Assembly: GCF_001435525.1 (NCBI RefSeq)
Contig: NZ_AZDP01000110.1
Location: 1-50,318 of the forward strand
Source: Levilactobacillus koreensis JCM 16448
Lineage (GTDB): Bacteria > Bacillota > Bacilli > Lactobacillales > Lactobacillaceae
DNA length: 50,318 nucleotides
Reading direction: 5' to 3'
Part shown: positions 8,100-17,375 of the stretch, in pieces
How positions within the stretch are numbered: the stretch's first letter is position 1
Layout: every line of letters starts with the position of its first letter
Notes under the pieces: generated by a model
The model's database searches: none
What the model was told of the DNA's origin: nothing
Seen by the model: only the letters and a program-made list of their open reading frames with translations
Position numbers and translations under genes: made by a program

Positions 8100-9743
8100 G
8101 TGGCGACAAGCGTGCGCAAATATATTTTTCAGCATCGCGGCGAAGTAGGAATCGTGATGTTTCTGTTAATGGTGATTGAGGCATTGACGGTCTTAGGGTC
8201 AGTCCTCAGCGCCAATCTGTTGAACGCGCTGATCAAAAGTCAATTAAATCCCTTCTTACTGGCGGTCGGTCTACTGATGCTGGATTGGATGGTGATTGCC
8301 GCCCTGAATTACGGGGCGTCCATCTATCAGGAAAAGGTCATTCAGAACATCGACATTTCCATTCGGCAAGATTTGGCCGATATTTTAATTGATAAGGACT
8401 ACGAATCCTACAATTCACGGGGGACGGGGGTCTATGAGTCCTGGGTCAACAACGATATCCAGACCATCAACGTGCAGGGACTCCAGAACTTTTTCACTGT
8501 CGTTGAAGGCATCTTTGGAACGGTCTTTGCGTTGTTCACACTGATTGCCTACCATTGGAGCTTGGCGTTATCGGCACTGATTTTAGCCGGGCTGATCATC
8601 ATGGCACCCAAGGTTTTCGATAAGCGCATCATGCGGGCCAACACACAGCTGACCCATCAAAATGAGGCCTTCGTCAACCGGACGCAGGACGTGATGGGCG
8701 TGTTCAATCTGCTTTACGCGTTTCAGGCGTTGCGGTTGCTGAAACAGGGCATCGTTTCGGCATCCCAAGCGCTTAAACAGTCCTACGTCAATCAACGGCG
8801 CGCACAGAGTAGTGTGCAGGTCGTGGGATTCCTGGGCAACGTTATTTCTCAGGTCATGCTGATGGGGTTGACGGGAATCCTAGCCATGATGAAATTGGTC
8901 TCGATTGGGACGCTGAGTGCCGTGAGCAGCCTGTCAGGGAATATTTTCAACAACCTCGGCAACATGAGTACCTATCTGGGAATGATTCGGGGCGTGGCAC
9001 CCATCTTTGAAAAATTTGAGCTGGAACGCGAGAAGTTCCCAGCAACGGCCGAACCGACAGAGATGGCGGTTGCCACAACCGCCATAGTGCCAGACATGAT
9101 TCGGGTCCGCGACTTGAGTTTTGGCTACCACGCCGACCAGCTCATTTTACGGCACGTGAACTACAACTTTGAGCAGGGCAAGAAGTATCTGATCTTGGGC
9201 GAAAGTGGCGGTGGCAAATCGACCTTTCTGAAGGTGCTGACCGGCTATCTGACCAACTATACCGGTGAGATTCGGCTGGCAGGCAAATCACTCAGGGACT
9301 ACTCGGCGAATCAGTTGGGACAGCAGTTGCTGTATTTAGACCAACGACCGCAAGCGTTGACGACTACGGTGCGGGAAAACTTACAACTGGCCGATAGCTA
9401 TAGTGATGACGAGCTCGTGGCGGTTTTGTTGGCCACCAAATTGTGTCCGGACCGAGAACGCGCTGAAGCCTTTCTGGACCAAAACGTCGGGGCTGGTGGC
9501 AGCGACTTGTCCGGGGGTCAGCTCCAACGGTTGGCGTTAGCCCGAGGCCTGCTCCGGCATGTGGGCGTGATCCTGCTGGACGAAGGGACATCGGCGGTCG
9601 ACACCGCTAATGCCGTGAAGATTGAGCGTGACTTGCTGGAGAACCCGGCACTGACGCTGATTATGATTAGTCATACGCCGCATGCGGAGACTCAAGCGTT
9701 GTTTGATGAGACGATTCAGTTTGCAGAGCTTAATGGGAAATAG
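8100..9743 (+). CDS. ABC exporter, fused membrane and ATPase domains
   Basis: This is a 547-residue half-transporter of the ABC exporter type. The N-terminal six-helix transmembrane domain covers about residues 1-310, and the nucleotide-binding domain about 335-547. Walker A is GESGGGKST, the Q-loop is in YLDQRPQAL, the signature is LSGGQ, Walker B is VILLDEGTSAVD and the switch His is in ISHTPH. All are intact, so ATP hydrolysis is expected. It may act as a homodimer or with a partner encoded elsewhere. The substrate is unknown; a drug, peptide or lipid is possible. The only start after the in-frame stop at 8091 with near full length is GTG at 8100, and its Shine-Dalgarno is weak. The gene stands alone, bounded by terminators. 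Confidence 0.85.
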   Translation: MATSVRKYIFQHRGEVGIVMFLLMVIEALTVLGSVLSANLLNALIKSQLNPFLLAVGLLMLDWMVIAALNYGASIYQEKVIQNIDISIRQDLADILIDKDYESYNSRGTGVYESWVNNDIQTINVQGLQNFFTVVEGIFGTVFALFTLIAYHWSLALSALILAGLIIMAPKVFDKRIMRANTQLTHQNEAFVNRTQDVMGVFNLLYAFQALRLLKQGIVSASQALKQSYVNQRRAQSSVQVVGFLGNVISQVMLMGLTGILAMMKLVSIGTLSAVSSLSGNIFNNLGNMSTYLGMIRGVAPIFEKFELEREKFPATAEPTEMAVATTAIVPDMIRVRDLSFGYHADQLILRHVNYNFEQGKKYLILGESGGGKSTFLKVLTGYLTNYTGEIRLAGKSLRDYSANQLGQQLLYLDQRPQALTTTVRENLQLADSYSDDELVAVLLATKLCPDRERAEAFLDQNVGAGGSDLSGGQLQRLALARGLLRHVGVILLDEGTSAVDTANAVKIERDLLENPALTLIMISHTPHAETQALFDETIQFAELNGK

Positions 9744-9748
9744 ACCAT

Positions 9749-9809
9749 AATCGGTGGCATCACCAACTAACCTGATAAAGGCGAGATGGAAATGTCACCG
9801 ATTTTTTTA
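9749..9809 (+). terminator. Long-loop terminator hairpin
   Basis: AATCGGTG (9749-9756) pairs with CACCGATT (9796-9803), followed by a T run. The loop is long, about 40 nt. Confidence 0.6.
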
Positions 9810-9850
9810 TATCGACAGAAAAATTGGCCTTTGAAAATAAGTTTGAAATA

Positions 9851-9967
9851 ATGAAAACCATAAATGAATACGTAAACGCTGTTGTCATCACTAGTCCAAG
9901 GGTTGAGATAGTTTTGAATGAGGGGGGTGGTCGACTACTTGCGGGATACAAGTGGCTAGTTAAATAG
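9851..9967 (+). pseudogene. Short open frame, possible gene remnant
   Basis: A 38-codon frame starts at ATG 9851 and ends at TAG 9965-9967 (MKTINEYVNAVVITS...). The frame is also open upstream to 9779. No good ribosome binding site is seen and no family is recognised. It may be the remains of a gene or chance. The rest of 9810-10200 holds no other gene. Confidence 0.2.
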
Positions 9968-10018
9968 ATTACGTATAATTCTGATAACTATATGGTTATT
10001 GAAACCGAGAAATAAGCG

Positions 10019-10047
10019 TTTTCATCCACGCTAAAATCCTGTACTAT
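10019..10047 (+). promoter_or_regulatory. Possible promoter of the amidase gene
   Basis: TTTTCA (10019-10024), a 17-nt spacer and TACTAT (10042-10047) lie about 150 nt before the amidase start. The elements are weak matches. Confidence 0.3.
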
Positions 10048-10200
10048 GGGATGTGAGGTTGTGTTTTGCGAGGGATAAGTGGCTGACGACTAGTGAACAA
10101 CAGTAATAGTGTGGTTACTATGCTGTTTGAGAAGAAGGCGACAGTTACTAGGCCAGTTGCAAAATGCAAATTAGGTTGGAAAAGGTTGGAGGAAATTTGG

Positions 10201-12366
10201 ATGAAGCAAATCAAGTTTAGTCATTGGTTAAGGACTAAAGCGGTGTTAGCAGCTGTGGTGGCCGCAACCATCGTGGGCGGCGCCATTACCGGTGTGAGCG
10301 CCAGTGAAACCAGTGTACATAGTACCAGTAGTCCTGCCACCATCACGACGACAGCCACGGCCAAGCCGTTAACGCTGTCGCAGTACGAACACGCCACAGC
10401 GACTCAGCTCGCGCAGATGGTGCGGGACGGCAAGGTCACCAGCCAACAGCTGATTCAGCTGGCGATGACCAAGGTCAAGCAGGATAATCCGCAACTGAAC
10501 GCCGTGATCACCATGCGCGAGGATAAGGCGCTGGACGAGGCGGCGGCCATGAAGGATACCGGCCAGCCGTTCTATGGCGTGCCCATTTTGATTAAAGGTT
10601 TGGCGCAGGAGTTGAAGGGCGAGTCCGCGACGCAGGGTCTGCCATACTCTAGCACGCGCATCGCATCGTATACTAGACCGTTCGTGGCCCAGCTACAGAG
10701 TCTCGGCTTCGTCGTCATTGGGCAAACGAACTATCCCGAATTGGGACTGACCAACATCACGACCTCTAAGCTCTATGGCGCGGCCAGCAATCCATGGAAC
10801 ACCGCCGATAATCCTGGTGGCTCTTCCGGTGGTGCGGCGGCAAGTGTCGCCGACGATATGGTTCCTCTTGCTACCGGGAACGATGCCGGTGGGTCGTTGC
10901 GAATTCCAGCGTCCTGGTCCGGTGTGATCGGCCTGAAACCATCCGCGGGGATGATCAAGGGGGATAGTGCCACCAGCACCATGGCAAGTTTCGCCGAGAC
11001 CAAGAGCATGGCGGACACCCAGACGTTATTTGACAATATGCTGAGCGGTAAAGTCACGGCCGAAGCCGCCCCAACGGACCTGAAGTCGGTGACCATCGCC
11101 TACTCGACCAAGTCGCCCGTGGGCACGCCGGTCAGTCAGGATGCTGTGAATGCGGTCACTCAGGCCGTGTCCTTCCTGAAGAGTCAGGGCTTCAACGTCA
11201 AGCAGGTCGACAGTCCGGTCGATGGCAAGGCCTTAATGCAGGCCTACTACAAGGGCGCAACGTCCAGCGGATTTTCCGCTAACTCTTTTGCCAGAGCTGC
11301 TTACAAACGTGACCTCTTGCCCGATGATGGTAGTATCATGACTTATGCCCTATTTAAAGCCAGCCAAAAACTGACCGCCCCGGACCGCGCCAGCTATGCT
11401 AGTGTGGTCGCAACGGCTAAGCAACAGATGGCGGACTTCCACCAGAAGTACGGGCTGTACCTCACGCCGACGACGGCCACTACGGCGCCAAGTAATGCCG
11501 ATCCGGCCTATTTGCCAGAGTACGTTGAGAAGATGCGCAATATTGCGTCATTGGATAGCAAAGATCAGATGCAGTTGATTTACGATGCTTGGCTGCATGG
11601 GCTTAGCAAGACACCGTTTACCCAATTGGCCAACGTGACCGGCGAACCGGCAATCAGTTTGCCAACGTACGTGAGCGCCAGCCGGATGCCATTAGGGATT
11701 CAGCTGGAAGCCGCCAAGAACCAGGACCGCCTGTTGTTAGCGATGGGGAATCTCTTCGAAAGTAAGCACCAGTTGAAGTTCTTGGATAGTCAGTTGACAA
11801 ATGGGAACACGACTGGCAATGAGACCGGGACCCCAACGGCGCCAGCAACACCCGAGACGTCAGCATCGAGTGAGTCGAAACCAGCAACCTCAGAGTCCAA
11901 GCCAACGAAACCGGTGACACCAGTCGTGGCGCAGGCGCCAAAGGTCGTTTACGCCAAGGGTGCGTTGAATCTGTATAAGGATGTCAATCTGACCCAGCGT
12001 GTTCACCATTACACGGCTAGGTCGCGGACCCATAGCCGAACGTTTAGGACGCTTGGTGTGGCCTTTGCCAAGAACGGCGCGCAACGTTACCGCGTTAAGG
12101 GCGGTTACATTACGGCCAATGCGAAGTTTGTGGCGTCACTCTACTACCTGCAGAACCCTAAGCGTGTCCGGGTCATCGGGCAACACGGTATCTACAGTTA
12201 TAAGCAAATGACCTTTAAGTCCAGTCAACGGGTTCGTTTGATCAAGAAGGGGCAAGTCTTGAAAATCAAGGCCATTCGCTTCCACGGTCAAATCCCCCGG
12301 CTAGAGCTCACCAACGGCCAGTTCATCACAGCTAATAAGCAGTTCGTGATTCAAAGTAAAAAATAA
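10201..12366 (+). CDS. Secreted amidase-signature protein with C-terminal DUF5776-like domain
   Basis: This is a 721-residue exported protein. The signal peptide has a basic start (MKQIKFSHWLRTK), a hydrophobic core and a likely cleavage after GVSA at about residue 34. The amidase-signature domain spans about 60-560. Its Ser-cisSer-Lys triad is visible as Lys132 (ILIKGL), Ser208/209 (GGSSGG) and nucleophile Ser232 (AGGSLRIP). A Thr/Pro/Glu/Ser/Lys linker follows. The basic C-terminus, about 140 residues with YITANAKFV and FITANKQFV repeats, resembles DUF5776, a domain of lactobacillar surface proteins that probably holds the protein at the wall. The substrate amide is unknown. The frame extends back to 10093, but ATG 10201 follows GGAGG and starts the signal peptide. 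Confidence 0.85.
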   Translation: MKQIKFSHWLRTKAVLAAVVAATIVGGAITGVSASETSVHSTSSPATITTTATAKPLTLSQYEHATATQLAQMVRDGKVTSQQLIQLAMTKVKQDNPQLNAVITMREDKALDEAAAMKDTGQPFYGVPILIKGLAQELKGESATQGLPYSSTRIASYTRPFVAQLQSLGFVVIGQTNYPELGLTNITTSKLYGAASNPWNTADNPGGSSGGAAASVADDMVPLATGNDAGGSLRIPASWSGVIGLKPSAGMIKGDSATSTMASFAETKSMADTQTLFDNMLSGKVTAEAAPTDLKSVTIAYSTKSPVGTPVSQDAVNAVTQAVSFLKSQGFNVKQVDSPVDGKALMQAYYKGATSSGFSANSFARAAYKRDLLPDDGSIMTYALFKASQKLTAPDRASYASVVATAKQQMADFHQKYGLYLTPTTATTAPSNADPAYLPEYVEKMRNIASLDSKDQMQLIYDAWLHGLSKTPFTQLANVTGEPAISLPTYVSASRMPLGIQLEAAKNQDRLLLAMGNLFESKHQLKFLDSQLTNGNTTGNETGTPTAPATPETSASSESKPATSESKPTKPVTPVVAQAPKVVYAKGALNLYKDVNLTQRVHHYTARSRTHSRTFRTLGVAFAKNGAQRYRVKGGYITANAKFVASLYYLQNPKRVRVIGQHGIYSYKQMTFKSSQRVRLIKKGQVLKIKAIRFHGQIPRLELTNGQFITANKQFVIQSKK

Positions 12367-12461
12367 GTTGTGTTAGCTGGTCGCACTGCAACGCTTACTC
12401 GTTTGATGAGCAGGCCGCGAAGCCTTATGTGCAGAATTTACAATAGACACTAAGTATGAAA

Positions 12462-12502
12462 AAGGCCCCAAGATTGGTATTTTTAGCCAATCTTGGGGCC
12501 TT
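12462..12502. terminator. Bidirectional terminator between convergent genes
   Basis: AAGGCCCCAAGATTGG (12462-12477) pairs perfectly with CCAATCTTGGGGCCTT (12487-12502). It serves the amidase from the left and the small membrane gene from the right. Confidence 0.85.
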
Positions 12503-12510
12503 GATAGTCG

Positions 12511-12828
12511 TTAAGAGATGATACCGAGAAACATTAGCCAAGTCCAGAGACCGATGATCAGCCAGATGCCGTAAAAAACAATCAAGCTACGGCGCAGAAC
12601 CGACAATTGCCGCCAGCCGTGTTGCCGCCAACTAAAAGCGTAGATGGCCAGCATGACCAGACTTAGCCCGCCCATCAGTAGGCTCCCACCGAGAACTAGG
12701 ACGTCGGGATGGGATGAATCGTGTTCGGCCATCCCGAAACCGCCCGCAATGAATAAGATGATGGGTAACAGCAATAAAAGCACATTGAGACTCCCCTCAA
12801 TGATTAACTTGCGTTTCGTTATTTGCAT
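12511..12828 (-). CDS. Small membrane protein, three segments
   Basis: This is a 105-residue protein with three strongly hydrophobic segments (about residues 13-32, 44-64 and 80-102). The N-terminus is basic, and a short His/Asp-containing loop lies between segments 1 and 2. GGGGAGG precedes the ATG at good spacing, and a shared terminator follows the stop. No family is recognised and no function can be assigned. Confidence 0.65.
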   Translation of the reverse strand: MQITKRKLIIEGSLNVLLLLLPIILFIAGGFGMAEHDSSHPDVLVLGGSLLMGGLSLVMLAIYAFSWRQHGWRQLSVLRRSLIVFYGIWLIIGLWTWLMFLGIIS

Positions 12829-13004
12829 AAGCGACCTCCCCAGGTAGTTTCAGCATAGCACGAAAGGCTCGAGGAAAATAGCGGAATTAAAACCGGTCAT
12901 TCCTAATTTGACAGGAGTTACCAGTTCGTCTTGATTTCTGCGGCCAAGTCGCGTAACTTTAGGGGAGCAAGAAGAACACAGCATTTCCTGGGGAGGAAAA
13001 TGAT

Positions 13005-13466
13005 TTGAAGAAACCAATTTTTTTACTGAGCTTAGCGGCGATTACGTTGGGGCTAGGTGCGACTAGTCTGACGTCAGCACAGGCCGCAACCTGGCATCGG
13101 GGAACACCCAAAGCCTTGCGACGCACGTGGATCTATAACGGCCATGGGGATAACAAGGCGTACATCACATACGGCAAGTCAATTAGCACGGGCAACCTGT
13201 TTGCGCTGGATGAAGCCAGTCATCACTACTACCGGTTGCCCGGTTACGGCTTGAAAAAACTGAAATACCAATCGTTGGGCCACCACGTTTATCGGCTATC
13301 CGGTATTCAGTATTCGCCCAAGGACAGTCAGGTTCAGTTCGACGGACAGCGCTTGAGCTACAAGTTGAAATTGACGAAGAACCACCTGCATTTTTACAAA
13401 GGCTATCGGAATTACGACCGCCACGCAAAATTCGCGACGATGAAGACGCCTAAGGGATTGGAATAA
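13005..13466 (+). CDS. Small secreted protein
   Basis: This 153-residue protein has a typical signal peptide: KK, a hydrophobic core, then SAQA-AT at about residue 27. The mature part is basic and rich in Tyr, His and Lys, as in many lactobacillar cell-surface proteins; no catalytic motif is seen. The start is TTG at 13005, supported by GGGGAGG about 8 nt upstream. The nearby ATG at 13000 is followed at once by an in-frame stop. A terminator lies 10 nt after the stop codon. Its function is unknown. Confidence 0.65.
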   Translation: MKKPIFLLSLAAITLGLGATSLTSAQAATWHRGTPKALRRTWIYNGHGDNKAYITYGKSISTGNLFALDEASHHYYRLPGYGLKKLKYQSLGHHVYRLSGIQYSPKDSQVQFDGQRLSYKLKLTKNHLHFYKGYRNYDRHAKFATMKTPKGLE

Positions 13467-13475
13467 TAGTGTTAG

Positions 13476-13506
13476 AAAGGACTTACGACCAGTGTAGGTC
13501 CTTTTT
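13476..13506 (+). terminator. Rho-independent terminator
   Basis: AAAGGAC pairs with GTCCTTT, followed by T residues. Confidence 0.7.
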
Positions 13507-13561
13507 GCATTCACGGAAGGTGTTCCCTGCTATACTGAGTAAAAATAGGAGATGATGACGA

Positions 13562-14089
13562 ATGAAGGTCACACTAAAACCGTTGACCATGGCCGATGCA
13601 CCGGCATTTTGGCAACTAGCTTATGGGGATGAAGCTGCCGCCTGGACGCAGTGGAATGGGCCGTACTTTCACGACCAACTGCCGAGTCGTGAGCAGTTTC
13701 TAACGAAGATTGCCCCAACGAAATTCATCGATCAACCAAACCAACGGGTCATCTGGGTCGACACGGAAATGGTCGGTAGCGTGTCTTACCATTACGCGGA
13801 CGGCGACCTGCGGCGGTGGCTGGAAGTGGGCATCGTCATTTACCGCCAAGATAATTGGCAACAAGGTATTGGCAAGGACGCACTGACCCAATGGATCGCT
13901 CAGGTCTGGTCCCAAACGACGCTGCCCCATCTTGGACTGACGACTTGGTCGGGCAACACCCGCATGTGCCACCTGGCCGAAAGCATTGGCTGGCAGGAGG
14001 AGGGCCGCATTCGTCAAGTTCGTTATTGGCAAGACAAGTACTGGGATTCCGTCAAGTATGGCTGCTTGCGCGAGGAGTGGCGGGGATGA
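13562..14089 (+). CDS. GNAT N-acetyltransferase, RimJ/RimL-like
   Basis: This is a 175-residue cytosolic acetyltransferase using acetyl-CoA. The MKVTLKPLTMADAPAFWQL start, the central EVGIVIYRQDNWQQGIGKDAL acetyl-CoA-binding region (about residues 95-115) and the LAESIGWQEEGRIRQVRYWQDKYWDSVKYG ending are typical of RimJ/RimL-type GNATs, which modify protein N-termini, antibiotics or small amines. The acceptor cannot be predicted. AGGAGATGATGACG precedes the ATG. It is a single gene ending at a strong hairpin. Confidence 0.85.
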   Translation: MKVTLKPLTMADAPAFWQLAYGDEAAAWTQWNGPYFHDQLPSREQFLTKIAPTKFIDQPNQRVIWVDTEMVGSVSYHYADGDLRRWLEVGIVIYRQDNWQQGIGKDALTQWIAQVWSQTTLPHLGLTTWSGNTRMCHLAESIGWQEEGRIRQVRYWQDKYWDSVKYGCLREEWRG

Positions 14090-14145
14090 TGAGAAGAAAT
14101 TGTTGAGGCTTGCAATACATGGGCTTTCCGTATAAGCTCAAAAAA

Positions 14146-14196
14146 ATAGCGTCGATGTCTATCTGTTAATTTGTCAGAGGGCATCGACGCTATTAT
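14146..14196 (+). terminator. Rho-independent terminator
   Basis: ATAGCGTCGATG (14146-14157) pairs perfectly with CATCGACGCTAT (14182-14193). A-rich sequence on the left and T-rich sequence on the right would allow action in both directions. Confidence 0.8.
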
Positions 14197-14235
14197 TGTT
14201 ATGGAGTTATCTTGGCTCTTTTAAAATACAATCAG

Positions 14236-14418
14236 AGCCGGAGGAGGCCAGAACGAAGCCAGCTGTGTCGGCGATGTTTGTCGGGGTTCTTTCCCGACTT
14301 ACTTCGCGGGTCGACCTTGGAGACACGTGGGTTGTGTGGCTTCAAGTCGAGGTGGAAACCTGGTCTTTAGGTTGGAACCGACCCCATAGCAGGCGTAGTT
14401 CTGGCAGCCGCAGGCGGA
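14236..14418 (-). repeat. SIR type B unit, minus sense
   Basis: On the plus strand it begins GAGCCGGAGGAGGCCAG and ends CTGGCAGCCGCAGGCG. Arm 3 is built on CGATGT with an inner GTCGGG/CCCGAC stem. In the minus direction it starts about 9 nt after the helD stop codon, in the same sense as helD. Confidence 0.85.
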
Positions 14419-14426
14419 GGTATGCT

Positions 14427-16733
14427 TTAATTCTGGAATTCGTGTTCGATCGTTAAATCGGCCTGGGGAATCTTGTCCGATGCAATCAGTGGGGAAGCCG
14501 CCCCGATGCTCAACAAGGTCAAGTGGTGCATGGCCCGCGACGCAATCGTGTAGAGTGTCCCGGTCAATTGGTCGTCCGGATAGTTTTCGGCGGAAACGTT
14601 GTAGGCAATGACGCTGTCGAATTCCAACCCCTTGGCCAGATAGATCGGCAAAACCACGATGCCCTTAGGCAGGGAACGGTCGGTGTCGGTCAGTCGGGTC
14701 AAATCGAACTCGGCGTGGAGCTCCTGGTAGACGTACTTGGCTTCGGCTGTACTCTTAGTGAGAATCGCCACGGTTCCGTTGGTGGCGAGCTCCAGCCGCA
14801 ATTCGTGGGCGAGCGCCTTAAAGGCCGACTCGTTGTCGTAGCGAATGACCACCTTAGGCAGGTCACCCGGCCGATTGAAGGCCTCAATTTGATCACCATC
14901 GGGCAGAAGGGCCTTGGCAAACGTGGTGATGGGCAACGTGGAACGATAGGAGCGCCGCAACGTGATCAGCCGGGACCGTTTGACGTTTAACGCGGCATCC
15001 AACTTTTTCAGAATGGATTCCGGTGATTCTACCGCCTTGAAGAGGGCTTGTTCACTGTCGCCGAGAAGGGTCAGTTTGGCCCGCGGAAAGGCGTGTTGCA
15101 GGTAGATCAACTGGGCCATCGAGTAGTCCTGCATTTCGTCGACGAAGAGGTGTTGCATCCGGTGGTTCGCCCCGCCACCTGCGAGAATGTCGCGCAGGTA
15201 CAGCAGGGGTGCGGCGTCGGTCAACGCGAGCTTATGGTATTCAATGTCGTGTTGGTAAGCGTCGATGACGGTTTGCCAATCGGTGGCCGACACGTCGTCG
15301 GGCAGGGGACACTGCTTGAGAAAGGCGGTGTATTGCGAGTAGGCGTCCAGAAAGTAGCCGTTGTAAATGGCATCGTCGACTTGCCGCAGTCGGCGCCGGA
15401 CGATTTGACGGGCGATGAAGTCGATCTCATCGTCGAGCTGTTCAAACTTGCCCAGATGCTTTTCGCCTAACAGGTTGTGGTAATCTTCGTCACTGAGTTG
15501 ATCGATGGTGTCGCGCACCCAGTCAGCCTTGGCTTCCTCGTGAATCCGGTGCTTGAGCCGTTTTTCCAATTCATTTTTTGTCCGAAGAAAGCGGTCGGCC
15601 GGTGCCGTGGCGGCTGGAAACTGGCTATAGATGTCGCGAATTTCTTCCTTATCAAAGAAGACGCGACCCTTGAACCGAATGTCCGTGAACTGTAGCTCGG
15701 CTGGCGAGACCTGGTGACAATAGTCATTGACGGCTGTCATCATTGCGGCACTCTCACGAAAGTTACGGAGCGGTAAGTTGACGGGCGTTTGCTGGTCTTC
15801 TTCGTAGCGTTCGAATTGCGTTTGCACGTTGAGGCCTTGGAACCGCTGCGTTAAAAATTCGGCCAACGTGACCTGCCGCATGTTTCGTTCCCCTAAGCTG
15901 GGGAGAACGTCACTGATGTAGTGGCTGAACAATCGGTTGGGCGAGAAGAGGACGATTTGGTCGGCTTCCAGGTCACGCCGACTGTGATAGAGCAGAAAGG
16001 CGATCCGCTGTAAAATGGCGGACGTCTTGCCGGAGCCCGCGACCCCCTGGACGACTAGCAAGTCACTTTTGGTGTCGCGAATAATGTCGTTTTGTTCGCG
16101 CTGAATGGTCGACACGATGTTTTGCATGGTCGCGTCATTTTGCTCACCCAGAGCGTGTTGCAGCATTTTATCGCCGACGGTCTCATTGGTGTCAAACATG
16201 CTTTCAATTTGGCCGTCTTGAATCAAAAATTGGCGTTTCTTTAAGAGGTTGGTTTCTTGGTCGCCAGCGGGCGTGCTGTAGGCAACTTCGCCGAGCACCC
16301 CGTTGTAATAAATACTGGAAACGGGCGCACGCCAGTCGTAGACCAGGAAATTCTGGTCCTCGTCAACGAATGAGGCGGTCCCAATGTAGAGGGATTCCGG
16401 TTGAGATTCACCGGGGTCTTGAATGTCGATGCGGCCGAAGTAAGGGGACTTTTGGAGTTCCTTATAGGTATCTAATTGGCCCTCGATGATGTTTTGGTTT
16501 TCAGTCAGCCGAGAAACCAAGGCCCGTTGTTGTTGCAGCTCGGCACTGGTTTCGATTCGGTCATCGACTTCAAACCAGTTGACCGAGGTGTTTTCACTAT
16601 AGTTCTTTAACACGTTGCGCAGTTCTTTGTGGGCGGCCGTGTAGTCGGCGACGGTCTTGTCGATCCGCTCGCCAATCTGGTCGGCCACTTGGTCCACACG
16701 CTGTTGTTCCTCTGCTTGTTCGCTGGTGGTCAA
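14427..16733 (-). CDS. helD: HelD-like RNA polymerase-recycling ATPase/UvrD-family helicase
   Basis: This is a 768-residue superfamily 1 motor. The N-terminal coiled-coil arm (about residues 1-95) is followed by the HelD-specific domain (YFGRIDI, YIGTASFVDEDQNFLVYDWRAP). Walker A is GVAGSGKT (230-237), the Walker B-like VDEMQDY lies near residue 530, and GDSEQALF and the C-terminal YLAKGLEFDSVI motif follow. Gram-positive HelD binds RNA polymerase and uses ATP to clear stalled complexes. The start is TTG at 16733 with AAAGGAGG 8 nt upstream. A SIR unit follows the stop codon directly, in the same sense, with no canonical terminator between, and another lies just upstream of the start. Confidence 0.9.
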   Translation of the reverse strand: MTTSEQAEEQQRVDQVADQIGERIDKTVADYTAAHKELRNVLKNYSENTSVNWFEVDDRIETSAELQQQRALVSRLTENQNIIEGQLDTYKELQKSPYFGRIDIQDPGESQPESLYIGTASFVDEDQNFLVYDWRAPVSSIYYNGVLGEVAYSTPAGDQETNLLKKRQFLIQDGQIESMFDTNETVGDKMLQHALGEQNDATMQNIVSTIQREQNDIIRDTKSDLLVVQGVAGSGKTSAILQRIAFLLYHSRRDLEADQIVLFSPNRLFSHYISDVLPSLGERNMRQVTLAEFLTQRFQGLNVQTQFERYEEDQQTPVNLPLRNFRESAAMMTAVNDYCHQVSPAELQFTDIRFKGRVFFDKEEIRDIYSQFPAATAPADRFLRTKNELEKRLKHRIHEEAKADWVRDTIDQLSDEDYHNLLGEKHLGKFEQLDDEIDFIARQIVRRRLRQVDDAIYNGYFLDAYSQYTAFLKQCPLPDDVSATDWQTVIDAYQHDIEYHKLALTDAAPLLYLRDILAGGGANHRMQHLFVDEMQDYSMAQLIYLQHAFPRAKLTLLGDSEQALFKAVESPESILKKLDAALNVKRSRLITLRRSYRSTLPITTFAKALLPDGDQIEAFNRPGDLPKVVIRYDNESAFKALAHELRLELATNGTVAILTKSTAEAKYVYQELHAEFDLTRLTDTDRSLPKGIVVLPIYLAKGLEFDSVIAYNVSAENYPDDQLTGTLYTIASRAMHHLTLLSIGAASPLIASDKIPQADLTIEHEFQN

Positions 16734-16790
16734 ATTGACCGCCTCCTTTTTTCAAATTCTGTTTAAGTTCAAATGGTGCGTTGATGGTTC

Positions 16791-16962
16791 ACCTGCGGTT
16801 GCCAGACGCCACGCTGTGGGGACCGACCGAAGCCTGTGGGGCGGTCTTCGGTCTCGAGTTGAAGCCTCGAAAAGCGAGTCTTCAACTCGTCCCGTGATGT
16901 AACCTAGCGAAGGACACTAGCTAACATCACCGACACAGCGCTCTGTCTGGCATCCTCCGGCT
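16791..16962 (+). repeat. SIR type B unit, plus sense (best folded example)
   Basis: The outer stem is GCCAGAC/GTCTGGC with GCTGTG/CACAGC. Arm 1 is GACCGAAG/CTTCGGTC. Arm 2 is GAGTTGAAG/CTTCAACTC. Arm 3 is GTGATGT/ACATCAC with an inner CTAG/CTAG stem. Arms 1 and 2 both carry a C-U mismatch just above GAAG/CTTC. Confidence 0.9.
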
Positions 16963-17173
16963 TGGGTAGTGTGTAAATTTGACCGTTGGTGTGGTGCCGG
17001 TCAATTGTGAGTGCTGCCACGGGAGTTTTCGTTGACGCATAGCGGCCAGCATCCATCTGGTATCGACACGTTTTGATTAGCCTGACAGATTAAGACTCAA
17101 ATGCTATGGCAATATGACATACTGCTTATAGAAATGCCACATTTACATCGCTTGATATGGTGAGAATCAGTCT

Positions 17174-17212
17174 GAGCAGGCGGAATCCAATCCCTGGCAG
17201 CCGGAGTGCGAC
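17174..17212 (-). repeat. SIR type B terminal fragment, minus sense
   Basis: GCAGGCGGAATCC followed by CCTGGCAGCCGGAGTGCGAC is the right-hand end of minus-sense type B units. Nothing else is recognised from 16963 to 17330. Confidence 0.6.
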
Positions 17213-17335
17213 CAGCCCCAGCAATTTTGCAGTCACTTCAAGTCCTAAATTGCTTAACAAGTTTAGTCATATTCGGGGGCAGTGTCAATCAATCCTACCG
17301 CTTTTGACCGAAATAAATCTTCTGGGGGCTGACAG

Positions 17336-17364
17336 TTTACATCGGACGCAAAAACCGCTAATAT
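17336..17364 (+). promoter_or_regulatory. trpS promoter
   Basis: TTTACA (17336-17341), a 17-nt spacer and TAATAT (17359-17364) place the start of transcription at about 17371, just before T-box stem I. Confidence 0.55.
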
Positions 17365-17375
17365 AAAGGAATAGG

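Noticed and set aside
14196-14456. 86-codon plus-strand frame
   Set aside because: Lies over a terminator and a SIR unit, no ribosome site, opposite to helD end.
14523-14990. 155-codon plus-strand frame inside helD
   Set aside because: Antisense shadow of the well-supported helD gene.
16791-16962. Cloverleaf shape might suggest tRNA or tmRNA
   Set aside because: No acceptor stem of tRNA size, no T-loop or anticodon arm signature, no CCA end; unit is more than twice tRNA length and present in many diverged copies.
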